This document shows, piece after piece, positions 21,372-30,455 of a stretch of 64,000 nucleotides of DNA. Positions within the stretch are counted from its first letter, which is position 1. Each line of letters opens with the position of its first letter. The notes beneath the pieces were generated by a model. It saw nothing but the letters and a program-made list of their open reading frames with translations, did no database searches and had not been told where the DNA came from. The position numbers were made by a program, and so were the translations under genes. Source of the stretch: Agrobacterium larrymoorei (GTDB lineage: Bacteria > Pseudomonadota > Alphaproteobacteria > Rhizobiales > Rhizobiaceae); assembly GCF_013322225.1 (NCBI RefSeq), contig NZ_JAAMFB010000019.1:233773-297772 (forward strand), written 5' to 3'.

Positions 21372-22028
21372 ATGAAACCTGATATCAAGATTTGCGGATT
21401 GAAGACGCCGGAGGCGGTGGGACGTGCCGTCAGGCGTGGAGCAAGCCACATCGGCTTCATCTTCTTTGAAAAGAGCCCACGCAATATCGAGCCAGACCTT
21501 GCTGGCAAGCTGGCAGATGCCGTCCGGGGCAGCGTCAAGATCGTGGCGGTCACGGTCAATGCGGATAATGATGAGCTGGACGAAATCGTTGATCTGCTGA
21601 AACCGGATGTTCTTCAACTGCATGGCAGTGAAACCCCGGAGCGTGTGTTGAGCGTGAAGACGCTTTATGGATTGCCTGTCATAAAAGCATTTTCCATCCG
21701 CGATACCGATGATCTTGCCAAAATTGATCCCTATATCGGTATCGCCGACAGTTTCCTGTTCGATGCGAAAGCGCCAGCCGGATCGCAATTGCCCGGCGGA
21801 AACGGCGTGTCCTTCGACTGGACGCTGCTCCGCTCTATTGACGAAGGCGTGAGTTACATGCTTTCCGGTGGGCTAAACAAGGATAACGTTGTCGAAGCTC
21901 TGGCAGAAACCGGGGCGAGGGGACTGGATGTATCGTCAGGCGTGGAAAGCGCGCCGGGTGTGAAGGATTTGGCCAAGATCGATGCATTCTTCGATGCTGT
22001 CAGGTCTTCAAGGTCGCAGGGAGTTTGA
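21372..22028 (+). CDS. trpF: Phosphoribosylanthranilate isomerase TrpF
   Basis: Third step of tryptophan synthesis, Amadori rearrangement of phosphoribosylanthranilate. 218 residues, a TIM barrel with [11 protein letters not shown] at the N-terminus (catalytic cysteine), [10 protein letters not shown] in the middle and [11 protein letters not shown] then [16 protein letters not shown] at the phosphate-binding C-terminal end. First gene of trpF-trpB-trpA-accD-folC. The gap before it holds a parS site and must contain the promoter. Confidence 0.97.
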   Translation: MKPDIKICGLKTPEAVGRAVRRGASHIGFIFFEKSPRNIEPDLAGKLADAVRGSVKIVAVTVNADNDELDEIVDLLKPDVLQLHGSETPERVLSVKTLYGLPVIKAFSIRDTDDLAKIDPYIGIADSFLFDAKAPAGSQLPGGNGVSFDWTLLRSIDEGVSYMLSGGLNKDNVVEALAETGARGLDVSSGVESAPGVKDLAKIDAFFDAVRSSRSQGV

Positions 22029-22030
22029 AA

Positions 22031-23251
22031 GTGAACGAAACGCTGAAACCCAACTCGTTCCGCGCCGGTCCCGATGAGGACGGCCGCTTCGGTATCTACG
22101 GAGGCCGCTTCGTTGCCGAAACGCTGATGCCGCTGATCCTCGATCTGCAGGCCGAGTGGGACAAGGCGAAGGACGATCCGGAATTTCAGGCGGAGCTGAA
22201 GAACCTCGGCACGCATTATATCGGACGCCCGAGCCCGCTTTATTTCGCCGAACGCCTGACTGCCGAACTTGGTGGCGCGAAGATCTACTTCAAGCGCGAA
22301 GAGTTGAACCACACCGGTTCACACAAGATCAACAACTGCATTGGCCAGATTCTTCTGGCAAAGCGCATGGGCAAGACCCGCATCATTGCCGAAACCGGTG
22401 CCGGACAGCACGGCGTGGCTTCGGCGACGGTCGCTGCCCGCTTCGGCTTCCCTTGCGTCGTCTACATGGGCGCGACCGACGTCGCCCGTCAGGCTCCGAA
22501 CGTGTTTCGCATGAAGCTTCTCGGTGCTGAGGTAAAGCCAGTCACGGCTGGTCACGGTACGCTGAAAGATGCAATGAACGAAGCGCTTCGCGACTGGGTC
22601 ACCAATGTCGAAGACACCTATTACCTGATCGGCACTGCTGCCGGTCCTCATCCCTATCCGGAAATGGTGCGTGATTTCCAGGCCGTGATCGGTACGGAAG
22701 CCAAGGCGCAGATGCTGGAAGCGGAAGGCCGTCTGCCGGATCTCGTCATTGCTGCCGTCGGCGGTGGCTCCAATGCCATCGGAATCTTCCATCCGTTCCT
22801 TGACGATGCTGGCGTGAAAATCGTCGGCGTCGAAGCCGGCGGTCGTGGCCTTCAGGGCGAAGAACATTGCGCGTCGATCACCGCCGGTTCACCCGGCGTG
22901 CTGCACGGCAACCGTACCTACCTGCTGCAGGACAAGGACGGCCAGATCAAGGAAGGTCACTCGATCTCCGCCGGTCTCGATTACCCCGGTATCGGGCCTG
23001 AGCATTCCTGGCTGAACGATACGGGCCGCGTGGAATATGTGCCGATCATGGACCATGAAGCACTGGAAGCATTCCAGATGCTGACCCGCCTCGAGGGCAT
23101 CATCCCGGCGCTCGAGCCAAGCCACGCTCTGGCCGAGGTCATCAAGCGCGCGCCGAAAATGGGCAAGGACGAAATCATCCTGATGAACCTCTCCGGTCGC
23201 GGCGACAAGGATGTCCACACCGTCAGCCAACATCTTGGAATGGATCTGTAA
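22031..23251 (+). CDS. trpB: Tryptophan synthase beta chain TrpB
   Basis: PLP enzyme joining indole and serine to tryptophan; forms an alpha2-beta2 complex with TrpA. 406 residues from a GTG at 22031 ([21 protein letters not shown]): AGGGAG lies 7 nt upstream, while a TTG overlapping the trpF stop lies almost on top of it. The PLP lysine is in [10 protein letters not shown] near residue 98, and the phosphate-binding loop is [10 protein letters not shown]. trpA starts 4 bp after the stop. Confidence 0.98.
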   Translation: MNETLKPNSFRAGPDEDGRFGIYGGRFVAETLMPLILDLQAEWDKAKDDPEFQAELKNLGTHYIGRPSPLYFAERLTAELGGAKIYFKREELNHTGSHKINNCIGQILLAKRMGKTRIIAETGAGQHGVASATVAARFGFPCVVYMGATDVARQAPNVFRMKLLGAEVKPVTAGHGTLKDAMNEALRDWVTNVEDTYYLIGTAAGPHPYPEMVRDFQAVIGTEAKAQMLEAEGRLPDLVIAAVGGGSNAIGIFHPFLDDAGVKIVGVEAGGRGLQGEEHCASITAGSPGVLHGNRTYLLQDKDGQIKEGHSISAGLDYPGIGPEHSWLNDTGRVEYVPIMDHEALEAFQMLTRLEGIIPALEPSHALAEVIKRAPKMGKDEIILMNLSGRGDKDVHTVSQHLGMDL

Positions 23252-23255
23252 GAAC

Positions 23256-24095
23256 ATGACTGCACGTATGGACAAGCGCTTTGCCGATCTGCGCGCGCAA
23301 AATCGCCCGGCTTTGATCACCTATTTCATGGGCGGCGACCCGGATTTCGAGACCTCGCTCGGTATCATGAAGGCGTTGCCGGAAGCCGGTGCCGATGTTA
23401 TCGAGCTTGGCATGCCGTTTTCCGATCCGATGGCAGATGGTCCAGCTATTCAGCTCGCAGGCCAGCGTGCCCTAAAGGGCGGTCAGACGCTGGAAACGAC
23501 GCTCGATCTGGCGCGGGAATTCCGCAAGCAGGATGATGCGACGCCGATCGTTTTGATGGGCTATTACAATCCGATCTATATTTACGGCGTCGAAAAGTTT
23601 CTTGAGACAGCACTTGCCGCTGGTATCGATGGCCTGATCGTCGTCGATCTGCCTCCGGAAATGGATGACGAGCTTTGCATCCCGGCGCTCAAGCACGGTA
23701 TCAACTTCATTCGTCTCGCAACGCCGACGACCGATGAAAAGCGCCTGCCGACCGTCCTTAAAAATACCTCAGGTTTCGTTTATTACGTTTCCATGAATGG
23801 CATCACGGGCTCTGCTTTGCCTGATCCTTCGCAGTTTGCGGGCGCGGTCGGACGCATCAAATCGCATACGGACCTTCCGGTCTGCGTCGGATTTGGCGTC
23901 AAGACGGCAGATCATGCGAAGGCGATCGGTGCCGTGGCAGATGGCGTTGTGGTCGGAACCGCAATCGTCAACCAGATAGCCTTGAGCCTCACCAAGGATG
24001 GCAAGGCGACGAATGACACTGTTCCAGCGGTAACAACGCTGGTAAAGGGACTTTCAACGGGCGTGCTTGCATCGCGCCTTGCTGCTGCCGAATAA
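23256..24095 (+). CDS. trpA: Tryptophan synthase alpha chain TrpA
   Basis: Cleaves indole-3-glycerol phosphate and channels indole to TrpB. 279 residues from the ATG at 23256 ([15 protein letters not shown]), just after trpB. Motifs: the TrpA signature [16 protein letters not shown] with the catalytic glutamate at about residue 51, [20 protein letters not shown] with the catalytic aspartate, and [12 protein letters not shown] at the phosphate site. Confidence 0.98.
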   Translation: MTARMDKRFADLRAQNRPALITYFMGGDPDFETSLGIMKALPEAGADVIELGMPFSDPMADGPAIQLAGQRALKGGQTLETTLDLAREFRKQDDATPIVLMGYYNPIYIYGVEKFLETALAAGIDGLIVVDLPPEMDDELCIPALKHGINFIRLATPTTDEKRLPTVLKNTSGFVYYVSMNGITGSALPDPSQFAGAVGRIKSHTDLPVCVGFGVKTADHAKAIGAVADGVVVGTAIVNQIALSLTKDGKATNDTVPAVTTLVKGLSTGVLASRLAAAE

Positions 24096-24130
24096 GCTCG
24101 GGTTAGCGCAGACAGTCAGGAGTATTAGAC

Positions 24131-25027
24131 GTGAACTGGATCACCAATTACGTACGCCCGCGGATCAATTCCATGCTGGGCCGCCGTGACACGCCGGAAA
24201 ACCTCTGGATAAAGTGCCCGGAAACGGGCGAAATGGTCTTCCATAAGGATCTGGAAGAAAACAAGTGGGTCATCCCCGCTTCTGGCTTCCACATGAAAAT
24301 GCCTGCAAAGGCACGCATGGCCGATCTATTTGACGATGGCATTTACGAAGCGTTGCCGCAGCCGAAGGTGGCTCAGGATCCGCTAAAATTCCGCGATTCC
24401 AAGAAGTATTCAGATCGACTGCGTGATAGCCGCACCAAGACAGAGCAGGAAGATACGATCCTTGCGGGCGTTGGAAAGCTCAAGGGTCTGAAGATCGTTG
24501 CAGTCGTTCACGAATTCCAGTTTATGGGCGGTTCACTTGGCATTGCTGCGGGCGAAGCCATCGTAAAGGCTTTCGAGCGCGCCATTTCCGAGCGTTGCCC
24601 GCTGGTCATGTTCCCGGCCTCCGGCGGCGCGCGCATGCAGGAAGGCATTCTTTCGCTGATGCAGCTGCCGCGCACAACCGTTGCCGTCAACATGCTCAAG
24701 GAAGCTGGCATGCCGTACATCGTCGTTCTCACCAACCCGACGACGGGCGGTGTAACGGCCTCTTACGCAATGCTGGGCGATGTTCATATTGCCGAGCCGG
24801 GCGCGGAAATCTGCTTTGCCGGTAAGCGCGTTATCGAGCAGACCATTCGCGAAAAGCTGCCGGAAGGCTTCCAGACCTCGGAATACCTGTTGGATCACGG
24901 CATGGTGGATATGGTTATCGACCGCCACGAGATTCCCGACACGCTGGCCAATCTTTTGAAGATCATGACGAAGGCGCCTGCCAATACGTCCGTAAAGGAC
25001 GTCGCGCCTCTGGCTGCCACGGCCTGA
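24131..25027 (+). CDS. accD: Acetyl-CoA carboxylase carboxyltransferase beta subunit AccD, zinc ribbon degenerate
   Basis: With AccA transfers the carboxyl group from biotin to acetyl-CoA, giving malonyl-CoA. 298 residues from a GTG at 24131, CAGGAG upstream. The carboxyltransferase core is intact ([47 protein letters not shown]). The N-terminal zinc ribbon is not: of the four zinc cysteines of E. coli AccD only the first remains (C29); the others align with T32, I48 and S51. This seems to be shared by Rhizobiales AccD from memory, so it is probably not a broken gene. 35 bp after trpA, 30 bp before folC. Confidence 0.96.
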   Translation: MNWITNYVRPRINSMLGRRDTPENLWIKCPETGEMVFHKDLEENKWVIPASGFHMKMPAKARMADLFDDGIYEALPQPKVAQDPLKFRDSKKYSDRLRDSRTKTEQEDTILAGVGKLKGLKIVAVVHEFQFMGGSLGIAAGEAIVKAFERAISERCPLVMFPASGGARMQEGILSLMQLPRTTVAVNMLKEAGMPYIVVLTNPTTGGVTASYAMLGDVHIAEPGAEICFAGKRVIEQTIREKLPEGFQTSEYLLDHGMVDMVIDRHEIPDTLANLLKIMTKAPANTSVKDVAPLAATA

Positions 25028-25057
25028 ACAGGGCGACGAAATGCTCCGGAGGAGCAG

Positions 25058-26410
25058 ATGACGGATAGGACGAAGCCCGAAATGACCGAGGCAGAACGCA
25101 TCATCGAAAGATTGATGCAGCTGCATCCCAAGGGCTTCGATCTGTCGCTCGACAGGATCACACGGCTTCTCGAAAAGCTCGGCAATCCGCACAAGCGGCT
25201 GCCGCCGGTGATCCATGTCGCAGGTACCAATGGCAAGGGTTCTGTTACGGCGTTCAGCCGCGCGCTTATGGAAGCGGCAGGCCTTGCCGTCCATGTCCAC
25301 ACATCGCCGCACCTGGTCAACTGGAACGAACGGTACCGCATCGGTGTGCCGGGCGGGCAGGGGCATCTCGTAGAAGATGCGATGTTTGCCGATGCGCTGG
25401 CGCGGGTCGAGGCAGCCAATAACGGGCAGCATATCACCGTTTTCGAAATCCTGACCGCGGTTACCTTCGTGCTTTTCGCCGAACAGCCAGCGGATGTCGT
25501 TATTCTGGAAGTTGGTCTCGGCGGGCGTTTCGATGCGACGAACGTCATTGCCAATCCCGCCGTCTCCATCATCATGCCGATCTCGCTCGACCATCAGGCC
25601 TATCTCGGAGACCGGGTCGAACTGATTGCGGCGGAGAAGGCCGGTATCATGAAGAGCGGCTCGCCTGTCGTCATTGGCCATCAGGAATATGATGCGGCGC
25701 TTGACGTTTTGATCGCGACCGCCGAGCGCCTGAAATGTCCGACAGCGGTCTATGGACAGGATTTCTCGGCCCATGAAGAATATGGGCGGCTTGTCTATCA
25801 AGATGAATTCAGCTTAGTCGATGCGCCACTGCCGCGCCTTCCGGGTCGCCATCAGTTAGCGAACGCAGCAGCTGCAATCCGGGCAATCAAAGCCGCTGGC
25901 TTCGAAGTCACCGAGCGCATGATCGACAAGGCCATGACATCGGTCGAGTGGCCCGGCCGCCTCCAGCGTATTACCGAAGGCCGCATCTTCGATCTTGCGC
26001 CTAAAGGAAGTGAAATCTGGGTCGATGGCGGCCACAATCCTGGCGCTGGCGAAGTCATTGCCGAAGCCATGGCTGGTTTCGAGGAAAAGCGCGGACGTCC
26101 CTTGTTCCTGATCGCAGGTATGATAAACACCAAGGATCAGGTTGGATATTTCAAGGCTTTTGCCGACATAGCGGAATATGTCTTCACAGTGCCGATCCAT
26201 GGATCTGATGCAGCAATCGATCCGGTCGTCTTGGCGCATGCCGTGTTCGACGCTGGCCTGACGGCAGCGCCAACATCTTCCATCGAAGAGGCGTTGGAAG
26301 AACTCTCCAAGCGGCTTGATCCTGATAAACCGCCACCGCGTATTTTGATTGGCGGATCGCTTTATCTGGCCGGGAACGCGCTGGCGCTAAACGGCACCCC
26401 GCCGAAGTAA
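25058..26410 (+). CDS. folC: Bifunctional folylpolyglutamate synthase/dihydrofolate synthase FolC
   Basis: Adds glutamate to dihydropteroate and to folates. 450 residues. The Mur-ligase-like ATPase domain shows the P-loop IHVAGTNGKGSVTAF near residues 52-66, then HTSPHLVNWNER, ILEVGLGGRFDATNV and the C-terminal domain with WPGRLQRI and WVDGGHNPGAGEV. The ATG has GGAGGAG upstream. Last gene of the trpF-folC unit and ends at a strong terminator. Confidence 0.97.
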   Translation: MTDRTKPEMTEAERIIERLMQLHPKGFDLSLDRITRLLEKLGNPHKRLPPVIHVAGTNGKGSVTAFSRALMEAAGLAVHVHTSPHLVNWNERYRIGVPGGQGHLVEDAMFADALARVEAANNGQHITVFEILTAVTFVLFAEQPADVVILEVGLGGRFDATNVIANPAVSIIMPISLDHQAYLGDRVELIAAEKAGIMKSGSPVVIGHQEYDAALDVLIATAERLKCPTAVYGQDFSAHEEYGRLVYQDEFSLVDAPLPRLPGRHQLANAAAAIRAIKAAGFEVTERMIDKAMTSVEWPGRLQRITEGRIFDLAPKGSEIWVDGGHNPGAGEVIAEAMAGFEEKRGRPLFLIAGMINTKDQVGYFKAFADIAEYVFTVPIHGSDAAIDPVVLAHAVFDAGLTAAPTSSIEEALEELSKRLDPDKPPPRILIGGSLYLAGNALALNGTPPK

Positions 26411-26441
26411 CTCCAGCCTCTTTTCAAATGACGAACGAAGA

Positions 26442-26466
26442 AAAAGCCCGGCACGACCGGGCTTTT
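26442..26466. terminator. Bidirectional terminator between folC and trxA
   Basis: Perfect 10-bp inverted repeat AAAAGCCCGG / CCGGGCTTTT around loop CACGA, serving both convergent genes. Confidence 0.93.
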
Positions 26467-26492
26467 CGCATTCTTATTCGCTGATCGAAAAA

Positions 26493-26813
26493 TCAGGCCG
26501 CACTGGAAATCCAGGCGGAAAGTGCTGTCTTGGGAGCAGCGCCAACCTTGATGTCAGCAACTTCGCCGCCCTTGAACATGGCGAGCGTGGGAATGGAACG
26601 GACGCCGAACTGGGCTGCAAGTTCCGGGTTCTCATCGATGTTGAGCTTAACGACCTTGACCTTGCCAGCAAGCTCGGACGAGATTTCTTCAAGGCTCGGA
26701 GCGATCATCTTGCAAGGGCCGCACCACTCAGCCCAGAAATCGACGACGACGGGTTCGGCGGACTCGAGAACTTCGGACTGGAAGTTGGAGGTATCTACTT
26801 TCACGGTAGCCAT
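26493..26813 (-). CDS. trxA: Thioredoxin
   Basis: Cytosolic dithiol-disulfide oxidoreductase. 106 residues with the active site WCGPCK (Cys31, Cys34) in [15 protein letters not shown] and the cis-proline segment [13 protein letters not shown]. The ATG at 26813 has AAGGAGAG about 6 nt upstream. It lies 75 bp downstream of addA on the same strand and converges on folC. Confidence 0.98.
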   Translation of the reverse strand: MATVKVDTSNFQSEVLESAEPVVVDFWAEWCGPCKMIAPSLEEISSELAGKVKVVKLNIDENPELAAQFGVRSIPTLAMFKGGEVADIKVGAAPKTALSAWISSAA

Positions 26814-26888
26814 AAGTGGCTCTCCTTTCAGTGAATCTGTTCGGCATTTATGTGATGCGGGGAACGCGCATTTTCAATGTCCGGTATC

Positions 26889-29800
26889 TCACTTTGTCGA
26901 GATTGCGGCAAGAGCTTGTGACAGGGCTTCCTCACCGAGCGTCATGAAGGACGCATTTTCCGTATAAACCAGCGCGCAGACAAACGTCTTATCCGGATAG
27001 AGCGGTTTGAGGATTTCCCTGTAGATGGCAAGCTGCGCCGTATGGGCAAAAGGAATGCGCCGCTCGTCTTCTGGCGGCACGCGATTGGTCTTATAGTCCA
27101 CCAGAATGACCCGATCACCCTCGACCGCAAGCCTGTCGATGCGCCCGGACACGGCGAATTCCTGACGACCGAGACGAAGCGTCCCGATGATCGAAACTTC
27201 AGCCCTGCTATTTGCGGAGAATGCAGGTTGGATAGCGGGTTCGTAGAGAACGGCGAGCGTTGAGTGGATCAGGCTTTGGCGTTCCTTCTCCGGCCAGAAC
27301 TTCGCCGCGCGCTCGGCATAGCGATGAGCCGCCGCTTCGCGTTCGTTTTCGGGATAATCCGGCAGAGTTTGCAGCATGCGGTGGACGAGACGCCCGCGCT
27401 GAAGCGCAAGACCGGATGACGTTTCCGGCTTCGCAAAGAGCGGTGATGTGACCAGTAAATCCTCGGCACCGTCATCGATAATCGTGCCAGCACCGGAAGG
27501 GCTCAAAGGTCGCGGAAGGGCGGGCGCTGGCGGCAGCGGTTGCATGAGAGACGCGGGTAGGGGAGCGGGAGCCGATTGATGCGCTTGCTCCGTCTTTTCG
27601 ATCAGCCGTGAGGAACGGGTGCTGGAATGCCAGAGCAAGCCGTCCCATTCCTCGCCGCCTGCCGTAAATTGGTGGGCGCTGCTGCGGTTCTCATCGGCTC
27701 CAAGTGAGCGCCTAATCATCGCGTGCCAGGAATCCGGGTTTTCCCGCGGACCTCGATAACCGCAGACGATCAGGTGGTCGGCTGCACGTGTCATGGCAAC
27801 ATAGAGCAGACGACGATACTCCTGCTCGGCAGAGTCTTTCAGCCGCCTGTCATCGCGGTCGATCAGCGCGTTGTCAAAGCTCTTGCCCGGAAGCCAGATC
27901 GGGAAGGACGTTGCGGAAGCCTCGAGAAAACGAAGCTTCGACACGTGACTTGGTATGAAGGCTTTAGAGCCGCCATCGACCAGAAAAACCACGGGCGCTT
28001 CAAGACCCTTGGAGGCGTGAACCGTCATGATGCGGACTTCGCCGCGCTCCTTGTCCTGCTCACGCTTGATCTCAGGCGCATCGGTTTCCAGCACTGAAAT
28101 GAAGGATTGCAGGCCGGGAAGGCCGGTCTTTTCATGATCGAGTGCGAAGGAGAGAAACTCGTCCAGAACGTCGCTGGCTTCATTGCCGAGCCGACCGAGG
28201 AACTTCTTGCGGCCCTCGTGGATGGTCAGGACGGCGGCATAGAAATCATGGATCGTTGCGGTTTTCGAAAGCGCGATGAGGGTGGAGAGCAGCCTGTGGG
28301 TATGTGCAAAACGGCTGCCATCTTCGCGGCCAAGATGCTGCAAGTACTCCCAGACGCTGGTCTCCTCCGGGCGCTTCGCGGCAAGGTCGAAAATATCGTC
28401 TTCATCGTGATTGAACAGCGGGCTTTTCAGCAGCGCGCAAAGCGATAGATCATCCTGCGGCAAGAGCACGAATCGGCCAAGCGCGAGCAAATCCTGAATG
28501 GCGATGTGGTCCGTCAAGCGAAGACGGTCGGCACCGGCAACGGGAATATTCTTGCGCTGCTTCAGTTCGCGGGTCAGCGCATTGACGAAAGCGTGGCGCT
28601 TGCGCACCAGAACCAGAATATCGCCGGGCTCGATAAAGCGCTCCACGCCTTTCTCGACCACGGTCTCCTTGCCGATCATCTCCGCGATGCGGGCCGCAAT
28701 CCGCCGAGCGACGATGGCAGGCGGCGCGCTTTCACGCAGAGCATCGAAGGGTGCCGTCCAATCCTCTTCGTCTTCCACCGGCTCGGCGGCAACCATGCCC
28801 CAGACTTCCACCGTGCCTGCGTGGCCAAGGCGGTTGGAGCGATGCTCGACGGGTTCGTTCTGGGCGCTCAGTCCCTCGGCATTTTCCGGCGTTGAGAAGA
28901 CCTGATCCACCGCCGCGAGAACATCTGCCGTGGAGCGAAAAGACAGTGGCAGTCGCACGGGATGAAACACCTGCTCGACAGCAGTCACGCGCCGCGCCGT
29001 TTCCTCGCGCTCCTGCGAAAAACGCTCCGGTCGCGCTCCCTGAAAGGAGTAGATCGACTGCTTTTCATCGCCCACGGCAAAGATGGTGCGCAGGCCAAGG
29101 CGGGCCGTTTCCCCATGGAAGAAATCGGCGGCCAGCGACTGAATGATCGACCACTGCACCGGGCTGGTATCCTGCGCCTCATCGACCAGAATGTGATCGA
29201 TACCCTGATCCAGCTTGTAGTGAACCCACGCGCCTGCCGTGTCCCTGTTGAGCAGCGTTGCCGCGCGCTCGATCAGATCCTCGAAATCCAGCTGGCTTCT
29301 CTGTTTCTTCAGGTCTTCGAAATCGCCAATCAGGCGATCAGCCAAGGTCAGCGCATGCTTCGTCGCTTCGAGCATCCGCAGGCTGCGATAACGATCACGG
29401 CAGGCAACGACATGGTCTCGGGCCAGCGTCAGATCATCCAGCAGACCCGGTGCCGCGCCCTGCATCGCCTTGTTGATGACGTATGCGTCGGACTTTTTCT
29501 CGCCCTTGGCTGTCAGAAGCGCTGCTTCGATGAAGTCGATGCGCTTGAAGATATCGCGTTCGCGGGCTGCTTCGCGCAATGCGTAGGATACATCGTGGGT
29601 GCGTGAACCGCCGATTTCGTCCGACAGCGTAAGATAGGTATCCAGCGAAAGGCCGGATAGGCCGGGCAGGGGCCAGAAGGCAGCCGCCGCCGTTTCCTGC
29701 GTTTCCTCCGGGCCGATGTCAGCACGTTTTCGCAGGGTAGCGTCTATTCCGCCTGTGCGCGATGCCGCTTCAAGGAAGCCGCGTAGCAAATTGCGGTTGG

Positions 29801-30455
29801 CAATGATGGCGCTCAGCAGCGCTTCCAAACCCGTCTCATCAGCAAGATCGAGTACATAGGCGAGCGCGTGTGCCAGTGGTGTATCATGTTCCAGCGAAAC
29901 GGCTGTCAGCAGGCTGCGGCGCGCTTCGGCCAGAAGGCTGCTTGCGGCGCGGTCGTCCAGAACGGAGAAATGGCCTGCGACATTCGCTTCCAGCGGAAAC
30001 TGATGCAGCAGCGCTTCGCAAAAAGCGTGAATGGTCTGGATTTTCAGGCCACCAGGCGTTTCCAGCGCTTTGGCGAAGAGACGGCGCGCTTCCTTCAGCT
30101 TGATGGCATCCGGCACACGCCCTTCGATGGCGGTGATGCGATCCCTCAGATCGGCGTCGGTCAAGGTCGCCCAGTCGGCCAGCCTGTCGAAGACGCGGCT
30201 CGACATTTCGGACGCTGCCGCCTTTGTATAGGTGAGGCAGAGAATGGCCGAAGGGCGACAACCGGCAAGCAGCAGCCGGATAACGCGTTGCGTCAGCACA
30301 TGCGTCTTGCCGGAACCGGCATTGGCCGACACCCATGCGGAACTTTTGGGGTCCGAAGCGCGGGTCTGCTGCCGTGTCGTCCAGTCTATCCAGTTTTTCG
30401 GATCGTCGATTTCGGGGCCGTGGTCGTCCACGGGGTGCATTGGCTCATTCCACAT
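26889..30455 (-). CDS. addA: Double-strand break repair helicase-nuclease subunit AddA
   Basis: Subunit of AddAB, which resects double-strand ends and loads RecA, replacing RecBCD in alphaproteobacteria. 1188 residues from the ATG at 30455 (MWNEPMHPVDDHGPEI), about 6 nt after GGGAG; another ATG two codons earlier is possible. UvrD-type helicase motifs: Walker A SANAGSGKTHVLTQR (residues 43-57), ILVDEAQDTSPVQW, VGDEKQSIYSFQGA, VMTVHASKGLEAPVVF-like motif IMTVHASKGLE, and RRLLYVAMTRAADHL. The C-terminal RecB-type nuclease shows VILVDYKTNR. The start overlaps the addB end by 11 bp. Confidence 0.95.
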   Translation of the reverse strand: MWNEPMHPVDDHGPEIDDPKNWIDWTTRQQTRASDPKSSAWVSANAGSGKTHVLTQRVIRLLLAGCRPSAILCLTYTKAAASEMSSRVFDRLADWATLTDADLRDRITAIEGRVPDAIKLKEARRLFAKALETPGGLKIQTIHAFCEALLHQFPLEANVAGHFSVLDDRAASSLLAEARRSLLTAVSLEHDTPLAHALAYVLDLADETGLEALLSAIIANRNLLRGFLEAASRTGGIDATLRKRADIGPEETQETAAAAFWPLPGLSGLSLDTYLTLSDEIGGSRTHDVSYALREAARERDIFKRIDFIEAALLTAKGEKKSDAYVINKAMQGAAPGLLDDLTLARDHVVACRDRYRSLRMLEATKHALTLADRLIGDFEDLKKQRSQLDFEDLIERAATLLNRDTAGAWVHYKLDQGIDHILVDEAQDTSPVQWSIIQSLAADFFHGETARLGLRTIFAVGDEKQSIYSFQGARPERFSQEREETARRVTAVEQVFHPVRLPLSFRSTADVLAAVDQVFSTPENAEGLSAQNEPVEHRSNRLGHAGTVEVWGMVAAEPVEDEEDWTAPFDALRESAPPAIVARRIAARIAEMIGKETVVEKGVERFIEPGDILVLVRKRHAFVNALTRELKQRKNIPVAGADRLRLTDHIAIQDLLALGRFVLLPQDDLSLCALLKSPLFNHDEDDIFDLAAKRPEETSVWEYLQHLGREDGSRFAHTHRLLSTLIALSKTATIHDFYAAVLTIHEGRKKFLGRLGNEASDVLDEFLSFALDHEKTGLPGLQSFISVLETDAPEIKREQDKERGEVRIMTVHASKGLEAPVVFLVDGGSKAFIPSHVSKLRFLEASATSFPIWLPGKSFDNALIDRDDRRLKDSAEQEYRRLLYVAMTRAADHLIVCGYRGPRENPDSWHAMIRRSLGADENRSSAHQFTAGGEEWDGLLWHSSTRSSRLIEKTEQAHQSAPAPLPASLMQPLPPAPALPRPLSPSGAGTIIDDGAEDLLVTSPLFAKPETSSGLALQRGRLVHRMLQTLPDYPENEREAAAHRYAERAAKFWPEKERQSLIHSTLAVLYEPAIQPAFSANSRAEVSIIGTLRLGRQEFAVSGRIDRLAVEGDRVILVDYKTNRVPPEDERRIPFAHTAQLAIYREILKPLYPDKTFVCALVYTENASFMTLGEEALSQALAAISTK

